Assembly (NCBI GenBank): GCA_001795455.1
Contig: MGPB01000039.1
Span: 57,745-121,744, forward strand
DNA length: 64,000 bases
Source of the DNA: Curvibacter sp. GWA2_63_95
GTDB taxonomy: Bacteria > Pseudomonadota > Gammaproteobacteria > Burkholderiales > Burkholderiaceae_C
Direction: 5' to 3'
A program made the translations under genes and the position numbers. Under the pieces are notes generated by a model. The model did no database searches, was not told the DNA's origin, and saw only the letters and a list, made by a program, of their open reading frames with translations. Positions 40,721 through 49,216 of this stretch are shown piece by piece; the first letter of the stretch is position 1, and each line of letters begins with the position of its first letter.

Positions 40721-41725
40721 ATGCGAGTGTTCAAGTACCGAGGCGGTCCAGAAGACATCCTCCGTCGCGACCTTCGTTCGATCTTCTGCAACCAGATCTA
40801 TGCTGCACCGATCGAGTCACTGAACGACCTCTTTGAAGCGCAGGTCAAGATTCACGGGCAAACGTTCCGCGTTGGCCATATCCTGAGTGCTGTTGGTCTT
40901 GCTACCTACAACAAAAAGATGGCCGAAGCAGAGGCCAGCTTTCTTGGTGAGATAGAGGATTTCGCGCGAAAAGCGCGCACTTGGGGCGTCTACTCCCTGA
41001 GTCGATCAGCCACTGATGAGCTCTTGTGGGCCTACTACGCGAACTCACATCGCGGCTTCTGCCTGGAATATGAACTTGATGAGTTGCTCACTTACAAACT
41101 TCAAGGCCAAGGCTGGACCGAAGTTGACTATCAAGACGACGTACCTGCCATCACGCTCAATGACCTAGTTGGGATCCAGAAATCACCCCAAGGGCTCACT
41201 AGCAAGCTCATCGGCACCAAGTCACGCCGATGGAAGCATGAGAATGAAGTTCGCGTTGTAACTGGCCAGCCCGGGCTCTTCGAGTACGACTTTCGGGCGC
41301 TGAAGGCGATCTACTTTGGCGCGCGTTCAACGCCCCATCTAAGGCGTAGGTTAATGCGAGCGTTGGCGGGACGCGGGCTGCGCTATTTTCAAGTAGCGCC
41401 AACCGGTCAGACGTATGCTCTGAAGGTAGCTGAACTTACCGACCCGTTTGTTCGCATACCAGATTATCGCAAGCGAGTCGCACCTATTGAAGAGGGTGTG
41501 CCCAGCTTTGACAGTAAGACTTCTGCATACAAGAACGAGATCATGCGCGCAATCGAGATTGTCAGACGCGAACCGTACTGCGAGAAAGTAGTTGACGCCT
41601 ATCTGAGTTCACGGGGTACTGTGGATAACCCAGTCTTCTACGTCACGTACCAGCGAAGTGATGGTCTGTCCCAGAACTTCTTCCTAAGCAGAGATCAAAT
41701 CAAAAGCGCTTGCATCCAAGAGTGA
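40721..41725 (+). CDS. DUF2971 domain protein carried as an integron cassette
   Basis: 334 residues. The first ~230 show the DUF2971 pattern: VFKYRGGPEDILRRDLRSIF, YAAPIESLNDLFEAQ, WGVYSLSRSATDELLWAYYA, HRGFCLEYELDELL and KHENEVRVVTGQPG. The role of DUF2971 is unknown; members turn up in gene cassettes and accessory islands. ATG 40721 is used because it follows the attC core by 5 bases, the usual place for a cassette gene; earlier in-frame codons lie within attC. The stop is followed after one base by GCCTAAC (41727-41733), the inverse core of a second attC, whose remainder is missing. Composition is clearly less GC-rich than neighbouring genes. Confidence 0.85.
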   Translation: MRVFKYRGGPEDILRRDLRSIFCNQIYAAPIESLNDLFEAQVKIHGQTFRVGHILSAVGLATYNKKMAEAEASFLGEIEDFARKARTWGVYSLSRSATDELLWAYYANSHRGFCLEYELDELLTYKLQGQGWTEVDYQDDVPAITLNDLVGIQKSPQGLTSKLIGTKSRRWKHENEVRVVTGQPGLFEYDFRALKAIYFGARSTPHLRRRLMRALAGRGLRYFQVAPTGQTYALKVAELTDPFVRIPDYRKRVAPIEEGVPSFDSKTSAYKNEIMRAIEIVRREPYCEKVVDAYLSSRGTVDNPVFYVTYQRSDGLSQNFFLSRDQIKSACIQE

Positions 41726-41726
41726 C

Positions 41727-41733
41727 GCCTAAC
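41727..41733 (+). other. Inverse-core remnant of a second attC
   Basis: GCCTAAC is the exact complement of the upstream core GTTAGGC and sits one base past the DUF2971 stop, as in an intact cassette. No GTTRRRY core follows within 150 bases, so the site is cut short. Bases 41734-41848 otherwise hold only a GTTGTGGCT/AGCCACAAC inverted repeat (41776-41784, 41819-41827). Confidence 0.65.
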
Positions 41734-41848
41734 CTCTTATATAGACTCCCCCACAAGCGCAAGAAACTGATCAAAGTTGTGGCTGTTGGGGAGGCGCCTG
41801 CAGTCGTATATCTGACATAGCCACAACCCGCGCAAGCTGACGCAAGCC

Positions 41849-42154
41849 TCACTTGTCTGGCAGCGCCAGCAAATCCTCCGTAGGCCTTCCATCCCGATAA
41901 GCCTGTAGATACTTTTTGCGTCCCAGCGTTTGCACACCCACCCAAGCCCCGGGCTGACCGGGCTTGGCTGCGAGGCACCACAGGGCCTGGGGGCCGCTGG
42001 ATTCGACGAAGTCGATCAACTGGGTGTGGGTGGAAAAGCCGGTCTCTTTCGTCGGCTTGCCGTCCACCACTTGCACCCACCACAGGATGTTGAGGTGTTC
42101 GTGTTTGTAGCCGCCGCGCATGCGCTTGGCCACGCATTGGAGGTAGACCGCCAT
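41849..42154 (-). CDS. DUF3892 domain protein
   Basis: 101 residues resembling DUF3892: VAKRMRGGYKHEHLNILWWV, then KETGFSTHTQLIDFVESSG, a turn, and WVGVQTLGRKKYLQAYRDGR ending in TEDLLALPDK, the customary N-L-x-x-L-P finish. Function unknown. It abuts the cassette remnant; its composition looks like the host chromosome, so it probably marks the right border of the acquired segment. It starts 53 bases downstream of the acyl-CoA dehydrogenase stop, on the same strand. Confidence 0.8.
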   Translation of the reverse strand: MAVYLQCVAKRMRGGYKHEHLNILWWVQVVDGKPTKETGFSTHTQLIDFVESSGPQALWCLAAKPGQPGAWVGVQTLGRKKYLQAYRDGRPTEDLLALPDK

Positions 42155-42207
42155 GGTGGTGTCAGGGCAGGGTCTGGTGCTTGCGTGCCGCCCAGACCCT
42201 GATCTGT

Positions 42208-43323
42208 TTAGGCAAACACGCCAGCCGTGTCCTGCATGCGCGCCGACACTTCACCCAGGTGGTGCAGGCTGTCGCCAAAGGTCATTTCCAGTTGGGTGAG
42301 TTTCTTGAAGTAGTGGCTGCCGATGTATTCGTCCGTCACGCCAATGCCGCCGTGCAGTTGCACCGCCTGCTGGCCGACAAAACGCATGCTTTGGCCGAGC
42401 TGGTACTTGGCGCGGGCCAGTGCCGCGCGGCGCTCTGGTGCGGGGGCGTTGAGCTTGAGGCTGGCATAAAAACTCATGCTGCGGGCCAGTTCCAGTTGCA
42501 TCTTCATGTCGGCGGCGCGGTGGCGTAGTGCCTGGAAGCTGCTGATCGCCACACCAAACTGTTTGCGCGTGTTGAGGTACTCAGCGGTCAGCGCCACGGT
42601 CTTGTCCATCACGCCCACGGCCTCGGCGCAGGTGGCGGCAATGCCGATGTCCACCGCATGCTCCAGTGCGGCCAATCCTTGTGTGGTGATAAGGGTGGCG
42701 GGTGCGTTTTTGAAGGTGACTTCGGCCGCGCGGCTGCCGTCTTGCGTGCCGTAGCCGCGCGTGCTCACGCCAGCCGATTCGCGCTCTACCAAAAACAGGC
42801 CCATCACGCTGTTGACCTTGGCGGAGACGAGGTAGGCGTCGGCCTGGTCGCCGGCGGCCACGATGCTTTTCGTTGCGTTCAGCACATAGCCACCGGGGGC
42901 CTGGTGGGCCTTGGCGTCGCCTGCGTCCAGCGCGTAGCGGCTGCTGCGCTCCTGGTAGGCCAGCACCACCAGTTTCTCGCCACTGGCCACGCCGGGTAGC
43001 CAGGCGGCCTTGGTGGCGGCATCGGCATAGCCGGCAATCACGGCGCCAGCGATCAGTGCCTGGACCAGGGGCTCCAGCACGATGCCGCGGCCCAGCTCTT
43101 CCATCACCACCATGCCTTCAATCGGGCCCATGCCCATGCCGCCATCGTCTTCGGGCACGTAGAGGCCGGTCAGGCCCAGCTCGGCCAGTTCGGTGTAGGC
43201 GGCGCGGTCAAAGCCGCCAGCCTTCTCAATGGCGCGGCGGCGCTCGAAGCTGTAGCCCTTGTCCACGTACTTGCGTACGGCGTCGCGCAGTTGTTCCTGG
43301 TCGTCAGAAAAATCGAAATCCAT
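42208..43323 (-). CDS. Acyl-CoA dehydrogenase, small subunit (PimD-like)
   Basis: FAD flavoprotein of 371 residues that oxidises acyl-CoA thioesters at the alpha-beta bond. MDFDFSDDQEQLRDAVRKYV opens the N-terminal helical domain; the C-terminal domain has YLNTRKQFGVAISSFQALRH and VQLHGGIGVTDEYIGSHYFK. The middle strand segment lacks the usual SEPGSGSD flavin motif (here VVLAYQERSSRYALDAG), as in subunits that pair with a partner. The partner is the gene 12 bases upstream; together they resemble PimC/PimD of pimeloyl-CoA (dicarboxylic acid) breakdown. Confidence 0.92.
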   Translation of the reverse strand: MDFDFSDDQEQLRDAVRKYVDKGYSFERRRAIEKAGGFDRAAYTELAELGLTGLYVPEDDGGMGMGPIEGMVVMEELGRGIVLEPLVQALIAGAVIAGYADAATKAAWLPGVASGEKLVVLAYQERSSRYALDAGDAKAHQAPGGYVLNATKSIVAAGDQADAYLVSAKVNSVMGLFLVERESAGVSTRGYGTQDGSRAAEVTFKNAPATLITTQGLAALEHAVDIGIAATCAEAVGVMDKTVALTAEYLNTRKQFGVAISSFQALRHRAADMKMQLELARSMSFYASLKLNAPAPERRAALARAKYQLGQSMRFVGQQAVQLHGGIGVTDEYIGSHYFKKLTQLEMTFGDSLHHLGEVSARMQDTAGVFA

Positions 43324-43335
43324 GTTCTTCTCCTC

Positions 43336-44517
43336 TTAGCCCAAAACAACCTGGGACACGATGTTGCGTTGCACTTCATTGCTGCCACCGTAGATGGTGG
43401 TCTTGCGCAGGTTGAAGTAGTGGGAGGCCAGGGGCGCGTTGCCCACTTCGCCACCGGGGAAGTCGCCTTGCCAGCCGGCCTCCATGGCTTCGCGCACCAG
43501 GGGCAGGGCAAAGGGGCCGGCGGCCAGCATCATCAGTTCGCTATAGCGCTGCTGGATTTCACTGCCGCGGATCTTCAAGAGGCCGGCAATGTCCAGCGAG
43601 TTCTTGCCGCTCTTCTCGGCCGAGAGCACGCGCAGCACCAGCATCTCCAGCGCCACCACGTCCACTTCCAGTTTGGCAATTTCGTCGCGGAAGCGGGCGT
43701 CGTCCCACACGCCTTCGCGTTTGGCAATGCGCTTCAGGCGCTCCAGCTCGCGTTTGCTGCGGTTCACATCAGCAATGTTGGTGCGCTCGTGGCTCAGCAG
43801 GTGTTTGGCGTAGGTCCAGCCCTTGTTCTCTTCACCAATCAGGTTCTCGGCGGGCACTTCCACGTTGTCGAAGAACACCTCGTTCACCTCGTGGCCGCCA
43901 TCCAGCATGATGATGGGGCGCACGGTCACGCCGGGGCTCTTCATGTCGATCAGCAGGAAGCTGATGCCGGTCTGCGGCTTGCCCTCGGTGCTGGTGCGCA
44001 CCAGGCAGAAGATCCATTCGCCATACTGGCCCAGCGTGGTCCAGGTCTTTTGGCCGTTGACGATGAATTGGTTGCCTTGCCGTTCGGCCCGGGTTTTGAC
44101 CGAGGCTAGGTCGGAGCCGGAACCCGGCTCGCTGTAGCCCTGGCTCCACCAGACCTCGCCACTGGCAATGCCGGGCAAAAAGCGCTGTTGCTGCTCGGGC
44201 GTGCCAAAGGCCATGATGACCGGGGCCACCATGACGGGGCCAAAGGGGATGATGCGCGGCGCACCGGCCAGCGCACACTCTTCTTCAAACAAATGCTTTT
44301 GCACGGCCGTCCAGCCGGGGCCGCCAAATTCCTTGGGCCAGCCAAAGCCCAGCCAGCCTCTTTTGCCCAAGATCTTGGCCCAGCGCTGCATATCGTCGCG
44401 CGTGAGCTCCAGGGCGTTGTGCACTTTGTGGGCAATGTCGGTGGGCAGGTTTGCGTTAACCCAGGTGCGAATCTCTTCGCGGAACGCCTGCTCTTCAGGG
44501 GTGAATGCCAAATCCAT
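43336..44517 (-). CDS. Acyl-CoA dehydrogenase, large subunit (PimC-like)
   Basis: 393 residues: MDLAFTPEEQAFREEIRTWV, the flavin-binding WWSQGYSEPGSGSDLASVKT, and the C-terminal TTIYGGSNEVQRNIVSQVVL that contacts the FAD of the neighbouring subunit. It keeps the SEPGSGSD motif that the second subunit lacks, consistent with a heteromeric enzyme. First gene of the pair on this strand. Substrate is not determined; pimeloyl-CoA or another medium-chain dicarboxyl-CoA is suggested by similarity of layout to pimC-pimD. Confidence 0.92.
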   Translation of the reverse strand: MDLAFTPEEQAFREEIRTWVNANLPTDIAHKVHNALELTRDDMQRWAKILGKRGWLGFGWPKEFGGPGWTAVQKHLFEEECALAGAPRIIPFGPVMVAPVIMAFGTPEQQQRFLPGIASGEVWWSQGYSEPGSGSDLASVKTRAERQGNQFIVNGQKTWTTLGQYGEWIFCLVRTSTEGKPQTGISFLLIDMKSPGVTVRPIIMLDGGHEVNEVFFDNVEVPAENLIGEENKGWTYAKHLLSHERTNIADVNRSKRELERLKRIAKREGVWDDARFRDEIAKLEVDVVALEMLVLRVLSAEKSGKNSLDIAGLLKIRGSEIQQRYSELMMLAAGPFALPLVREAMEAGWQGDFPGGEVGNAPLASHYFNLRKTTIYGGSNEVQRNIVSQVVLG

Positions 44518-44590
44518 GGGGAGGTCTCCAGTGTGTCTTGGTGTCAGGGCGGTCTAGGGCCGCTGCAAACCGTGTTTTAGCACGGTCGTT

Positions 44591-45259
44591 CTATTCAACT
44601 TGTCCGGGGGGTGACATTCCCAGTTCGGCGCACAGCCTTTGCACGGTGGTGCGCAGCTCGGCCAACTCGGTTTCCAGCTGGGTCACGCGGGCCTGCAGGT
44701 CCGCGTTCGCAGGCGCGGCCATGCGGCTGGCCACGGCGGCGCTGGCGTCTACCGGCCCGCACAGCAGATGGGCCCAACGCTGCTCACGCGCGCCGGGTGC
44801 GCGGTCCAGCTTGATGACCAGCGGGCCGCCTTTGTCTTCGCTGCGTTCCTGCAGCTCGTCCAGAAACGCCTCGACCGACGAGGTGTCGGCAAAGCGGTAC
44901 CAGCGCTCGGCGTTCAGGCGCAGTTCGGCCGCGGTTTGCGGGCCGCGCAACATCAGCAGGCCCAGCAGCACCGCGCTTTGCTCGGGCACACCAATGCCGC
45001 GCTGGGCGTTGTGGGTGAACTTGGTGGCGCGGCCCCCGCTGGTCTCGTGCACCAGGCCGGCTTCGCGCAGCGTGTCCACCGCGTTGCTCACCTCGGCCTC
45101 GCTCAGCTCCATCAGCGGCTCGCGGCTGGTTTTCTGGTTGCAGCCCAGGAGCAGGCTGTTCAGGGTGAGCGGGTAGCTGTCGGGCACGGTGCGTGCTTTT
45201 TCCATCAGCGTGGCCAGCACACGGGCTTCAACAGGGGTCAAGAGAACGGGGGTGGTCAT
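44591..45259 (-). CDS. yceH: YceH/DUF480 family protein
   Basis: 222 residues (E. coli YceH is 215). Two winged-helix modules: [20 protein letters not shown] then [20 protein letters not shown], and [20 protein letters not shown] then [20 protein letters not shown]-terminal coiled coil follows ([20 protein letters not shown]). The fold suggests DNA or protein binding, but the role is unknown. Divergent from purN with 13 bases between the two start codons, so the two genes share a very short promoter region. Confidence 0.93.
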   Translation of the reverse strand: MTTPVLLTPVEARVLATLMEKARTVPDSYPLTLNSLLLGCNQKTSREPLMELSEAEVSNAVDTLREAGLVHETSGGRATKFTHNAQRGIGVPEQSAVLLGLLMLRGPQTAAELRLNAERWYRFADTSSVEAFLDELQERSEDKGGPLVIKLDRAPGAREQRWAHLLCGPVDASAAVASRMAAPANADLQARVTQLETELAELRTTVQRLCAELGMSPPGQVE

Positions 45260-45272
45260 AATTCAGCCAGTT

Positions 45273-45863
45273 ATGAAAAACATCGTCATTTTGATCTCTG
45301 GCGGCGGCTCCAATATGGCCGCCATCGTGCGTGCCGCCCAGCGCGAGGACTGGGAGCGCCACTACGGCGCCCGCATTGCCGCCGTCATCAGCAACAAAGG
45401 CACGGCTGGCGGCCTGGTATTTGCCAAGGAGCAGGGCATAGACACCGCCGTGCTGGACCACAAAACCTTTGAGAGCCGCGAAGCCTTTGACGCCGCCCTG
45501 ATGGCCGAGATTGACCGCCACAACACGCCCCAAGCCCCGGTGCTGGTGGTGCTGGCAGGCTTCATGCGCATCCTCACTCCGGGCTTTACCGCGCACTACG
45601 CGGGCCGGCTGACCAACATCCACCCCTCGCTCTTGCCCGCCTTCCCCGGCCTGCATACGCACCAGCGTGCCATTGAAGCCGGCTGCAAGTTCGCCGGCGC
45701 CACCGTGCACCTGGTGACCGCGGAGCTAGACCACGGCCCCATCCTGCAGCAAGCCGTGGTGCCGGTGCTACCCACCGACGACGCCGACACCCTGGCCGCC
45801 CGCGTGCTCACGCAAGAGCACCTGATTTATCCCCAGGCGCTGCGCGATTTGCTATCTAAATAG
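45273..45863 (+). CDS. purN: Phosphoribosylglycinamide formyltransferase
   Basis: GAR transformylase of purine synthesis, using 10-formyl-tetrahydrofolate. 196 residues from ATG 45273, with MKNIVILISGGGSNMAAIVR (phosphate loop), AGFMRILTPGF, the catalytic NIHPSLLPAFPGLHTHQRAI and VTAELDHGPILQQAVVPV (catalytic Asn, His, Asp all present). The last codons (LLSK and TAG stop) lie within a family A repeat. The frame is open upstream through yceH, but only this ATG matches the family start. Confidence 0.95.
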   Translation: MKNIVILISGGGSNMAAIVRAAQREDWERHYGARIAAVISNKGTAGGLVFAKEQGIDTAVLDHKTFESREAFDAALMAEIDRHNTPQAPVLVVLAGFMRILTPGFTAHYAGRLTNIHPSLLPAFPGLHTHQRAIEAGCKFAGATVHLVTAELDHGPILQQAVVPVLPTDDADTLAARVLTQEHLIYPQALRDLLSK

Positions 45864-45917
45864 GAGCTGCTTGCGCATATTCTGAGCGGGTTATAGGCAC
45901 TTTTTATTCAAAAAATG
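45848..45917 (-). repeat. Family A interspersed repeat, copy 10
   Basis: Covers the end of purN and the gap to the convergent permease. Plus strand: TTGCTATCTAAATAGGAGCT, GCTTGCGCATATTCTGAGCG, then CACTTTTTATTCAAAAAATG. The purN TAG is the TAG of TAGGAGC. Confidence 0.9.
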
Positions 45918-45930
45918 CCCCTGACAAGGG

Positions 45931-47139
45931 CTACTCGTGCCGCAGCGCCTCAATCGGGTCCAGCTGCGCCGCACGCCGTGCCGGCACAAAACCAAATACC
46001 ACGCCAATCGCTGCCGAGAAGGCAAACGACAGCAGGTTGACGCCGAGGTCAAAGGTATAGGGAATCTGCATCAGCGCGGCCAGGCCCAGCGAGGCCACGG
46101 TGGCCAGGGCGATGCCCATCAGGCCGCCCAGGGAGGCGAGCACTACGGCTTCGATCAGGAACTGCAGCAGCACCTCGCGCTCCAGTGCGCCAATGGCCAG
46201 GCGCAAGCCGATCTCGCGGGTGCGCTCGGTCACGCTCACCAGCATGATGTTCATCACGCCAATGCCGCCCACCAGCAGGCTCACCGCGGCCACCGCGCCC
46301 AAGAGCGTGGTCATGATCTGCGTGGTGCCCGAGAGCGTGTCGGCCAGCTGTTTGGTGTCCAGCACGTTGAAGTTGTCTTCCACGCCATCGGCCAGCTTGC
46401 GCTGCTCGCGCAGCAGCTGGGTGATGCCGCTCTTGATGCGGGTGGCGTCGCTGCCCTCGGCCATGGAAACCAGCAGGGTGTTGACGCGTGTGTTGCCGGT
46501 GATGCGGCGCTGCAGCGTCTTGAGCGGGACCAGCACCACGTCGTCCTGGTCGTTGCCAAAACTGCCCTGGCCCTTGGAGCCCAGGATGCCCACCACCTCG
46601 CAGGACACCTGTTTCACGCGCAGGGCCTGGCCCAGGGCTGGCGTGCTGCCAAACATTTCGCGGCGCACGGTTTCGCCGATCACACAGACTGCCGAGCCCG
46701 CGCGCAGTTCTTCTTCGCTGAACTCGCGGCCTTCTTTGAGTTGCCAGTTGCCGGTGGTGAGCCAGGCATTGCTGCTGCCTACCACGCTGGACGTCCAGTT
46801 GCGCCCGTTGGCCACCACGGTCACGCTGGCGCGCGACTCGGGCGCCACGGCGGCAATGCCGCCGATCTGGCTGGCGATGGCGGTGGCGTCCACTTCCTTG
46901 AATGAGGGCGCGCTGCCACCGCCAGCGCCCGGGCCCATGCGCTGGCCGGGGCGGATTTGCAGCAGGTTGGTGCCCAGGCTGGAGATCTGCGTTTGCACTG
47001 CCTGGGTGGCGCCGTTGCCCAGCGTGACCATGGTGATCACGGCGCTCACGCCGATGACGATGCCCAGGATCGTGAGGAAGGAGCGCATCAGGTTGCGCCG
47101 GATGGAGCGCAGCGCGAGCCAAATGGTGTTGAGGAACAT
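45931..47139 (-). CDS. MacB-type ABC transporter permease subunit
   Basis: 402 residues with the MacB/FtsX layout: N-terminal helix (SFLTILGIVIGVSAVITMVT), a periplasmic domain, and three C-terminal helices with the signature GGIGVMNIMLVSVTERTREI GLR. It carries out mechanotransmission rather than a classic pore. The ATPase is encoded separately just upstream with a 1-base stop/start overlap, so this is a split MacB. Partner of the membrane-fusion protein and outer-membrane factor in the same operon. Confidence 0.93.
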   Translation of the reverse strand: MFLNTIWLALRSIRRNLMRSFLTILGIVIGVSAVITMVTLGNGATQAVQTQISSLGTNLLQIRPGQRMGPGAGGGSAPSFKEVDATAIASQIGGIAAVAPESRASVTVVANGRNWTSSVVGSSNAWLTTGNWQLKEGREFSEEELRAGSAVCVIGETVRREMFGSTPALGQALRVKQVSCEVVGILGSKGQGSFGNDQDDVVLVPLKTLQRRITGNTRVNTLLVSMAEGSDATRIKSGITQLLREQRKLADGVEDNFNVLDTKQLADTLSGTTQIMTTLLGAVAAVSLLVGGIGVMNIMLVSVTERTREIGLRLAIGALEREVLLQFLIEAVVLASLGGLMGIALATVASLGLAALMQIPYTFDLGVNLLSFAFSAAIGVVFGFVPARRAAQLDPIEALRHE

Positions 47140-47888
47140 CAGTGCACCTCTTCCTGGGCCGCTGCGTGGCGTCGCACCGGGTGGGGGTTCGCTACATCAC
47201 TCTCGATCACACCGTCCACAAAACGCACGATGCGCTTGGCATACGCCGCCATGTCGGGCTCGTGCGTGACCATCAGCACGGTGATGCCGTGCTGCACGTT
47301 CAGGTCTTGCAGCAGCTCCATGATCTCGGCGCTGCGCTGGGTGTCCAGGTTGCCGGTGGGCTCATCTGCCAGCAGCACGGTGGGCTCGGTGACGATGGCG
47401 CGTGCAATCGCCACGCGCTGCTGCTGCCCGCCCGACAACTCGGCCGGGGTGTGGTGCTCGCGGCCTTGCAGGCCGACTTGGGCCAGGGCGCGCGATGCGG
47501 CCTTGCGCCGGGCGCTGGCCGATTCGCCGCGGTAGAGCAGGGGCAGCTCCACGTTCTCCTGCGCGCTGGTGCGCGGCAGCAGGTGAAAGCCCTGGAACAC
47601 AAAGCCCAGGTAGTGGCGGCGCAGCTGGGCGCGCTGGTCGCGGCCCAGGGTTTCCACATGCACACCCTGGAACAGGTACTCGCCCGTGGTCGGTGTATCC
47701 AGGCAGCCCAGCGTGTTCATGGCGGTGGACTTGCCCGAGCCGCTGGGGCCCATGATGGCGACAAAGTCGCCGGCCTCAATGCGCAGGTCCACGCCTTTGA
47801 GCGCCTGCAGCACGGTGGCACCCTCGCCGTAGGTGCGGGTCACGCCGCGCAGCTCAATCAGGGGCGTTGAAGACGCGGGGAGGATCAT
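47139..47888 (-). CDS. MacB-type ABC transporter ATP-binding subunit
   Basis: 249 residues: Walker A GPSGSGKST, Q-loop FVFQGFHLLPRTSAQ, signature LSGGQQQRVAIARA, Walker B VLLADEPTGNLD and the H-loop VTHEPDMAAYA. A complete LolD/MacB-type ATPase. Its start overlaps the adaptor gene stop by four bases (ATGA) and its stop overlaps the permease start by one, which shows tight coupling in the order adaptor-ATPase-permease. Confidence 0.95.
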   Translation of the reverse strand: MILPASSTPLIELRGVTRTYGEGATVLQALKGVDLRIEAGDFVAIMGPSGSGKSTAMNTLGCLDTPTTGEYLFQGVHVETLGRDQRAQLRRHYLGFVFQGFHLLPRTSAQENVELPLLYRGESASARRKAASRALAQVGLQGREHHTPAELSGGQQQRVAIARAIVTEPTVLLADEPTGNLDTQRSAEIMELLQDLNVQHGITVLMVTHEPDMAAYAKRIVRFVDGVIESDVANPHPVRRHAAAQEEVH

Positions 47889-49216
47889 TGGGCCGCTCCA
47901 CCGCTGCGCTGGTCGGTGATGACGCGCATGTCGGCCGTCAGCTCGCCACCGGTGACCTCGGTCATGCGGCCGTCGCTGATGCCGGTCTGCACCGCCACGG
48001 CCACCGGGGCGCCATCACGCAGCACCCAGACCTGCTTGCTGCCCGCACCGGCTGCGCTGCCAGCGCTCTTGCGGTTGCCACTGCCACCGGGCATGCGCGG
48101 CATCAGGCTGCCCACAATGCTGCTGCTTTGGGCCGCAGGTTTGCCGGCGCTGGCTGTGGTGCTGGGGCTGTAGCGCAGCGCGGTGTTGGGCACCAGTAGC
48201 GCGTCCTTGCGCTCGGTGGCGGTGATGGTGGCCGTGGCGGTCATGCCGGGGCGCAGTGTCAGGTCGCTGTTGTCCACCTCCAGGTAGGTGATGTAGGTGA
48301 CCACGTTTTCGGTGGTGGTGGAGCCATAGGCCACGCGGGTGATGGTGGCAGGGAAGGTGCGCGAGGGGTAGGCGCTGACGGTGAAGCTGGCCTTTTGGCC
48401 CACCTTCACCGAGCCCACATCGGCCTCGTCCACATTCACCTGCAGGCGCAGCTTGCTCAGGTCTTCGGCCACGCTGAACAGCGTGACTGCCTGCAAGGAG
48501 GCGGCCACGGCGTTGCCGGGCTCCACGCTGCGCGTGAGCACCACGCCGTCAATGGGGGAGCGGATGGAGGCTTTGGACAGGTTGGTCGCATCGCTGGACG
48601 CGCCGGCCTGGGCTTCGGTGACGTTGGCGCGCGCGCTGGCCTCGTCGGCCTGGGCACGTTCCAGCGTGGCACGGGCGGCATCCAGCTCGCTCTTGGCGGG
48701 TACCTTGCCGCCCGACAGGCGCGACACCTCTTCCAGACGCGCCAGGCTGGCTTGGGCCTCTTTCACGGTGACCACGGTTTGCGCTACCTTGGCCTGCGCG
48801 GCACTCAGGGCGGCGCGGGTTTTGGTGAGCTGGTCGTTGAGTTTGGCGGTGTCCAGCTCCACCAGCAACTGGCCTTTGCGCACACGGTCGTTCACGTCCA
48901 CCAGCACATTGCGCACGGTGCCCGAGAGCTCGCTGCCGATGTTGACCGAGCGTGTGGGTTGCAGCGTGCCGTTGGCCGACACGCTCAGGGTCAGGTTGCC
49001 GCGCTGCACGGTTGTGCTCACATAGCTGGGGGCGGCCTGGGCCTGGCTGCGTGCCTGCAGCGCGTAGGTGGCGCCCAGGGCCAGCAGCACGGCGGCTACG
49101 CTGGCCAACACCACGGGGCGGCGCCACCAGGGCCGGTTGGGTGCGGTTTGCAGCAGGGCCTGGATGGCGGCGGTGCTGGGCACGGCTGAGGAGATGGGAG
49201 GGGTGTCGGAGCTCAT
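47885..49216 (-). CDS. MacA-type periplasmic adaptor (HlyD family)
   Basis: 443 residues. One N-terminal membrane anchor (RPVVLASVAAVLLALGATYA), a lipoyl/barrel-sandwich half (LSVSANGTLQPTRSVNIGSE), a long alpha-helical hairpin (AKLNDQLTKTRAALSAAQAK to LERAQADEASARANVTEAQA), the second barrel half (ASIRSPIDGVVLTRSVEPGN) and membrane-proximal domains. It links the inner-membrane ABC complex to the TolC-like protein encoded immediately upstream. A Gly/Ser-rich insertion (GGSGNRKSAGSAAGAGSK) near residue 375 is unusual. Confidence 0.93.
   Translation of the reverse strand: MSSDTPPISSAVPSTAAIQALLQTAPNRPWWRRPVVLASVAAVLLALGATYALQARSQAQAAPSYVSTTVQRGNLTLSVSANGTLQPTRSVNIGSELSGTVRNVLVDVNDRVRKGQLLVELDTAKLNDQLTKTRAALSAAQAKVAQTVVTVKEAQASLARLEEVSRLSGGKVPAKSELDAARATLERAQADEASARANVTEAQAGASSDATNLSKASIRSPIDGVVLTRSVEPGNAVAASLQAVTLFSVAEDLSKLRLQVNVDEADVGSVKVGQKASFTVSAYPSRTFPATITRVAYGSTTTENVVTYITYLEVDNSDLTLRPGMTATATITATERKDALLVPNTALRYSPSTTASAGKPAAQSSSIVGSLMPRMPGGSGNRKSAGSAAGAGSKQVWVLRDGAPVAVAVQTGISDGRMTEVTGGELTADMRVITDQRSGGAAQ

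Noticed and set aside
41786..41792. GTTGGGG as the core of the second attC
   Set aside because: It ends in G rather than a pyrimidine and the intervening bases do not fold as attC stems; the site is treated as truncated.
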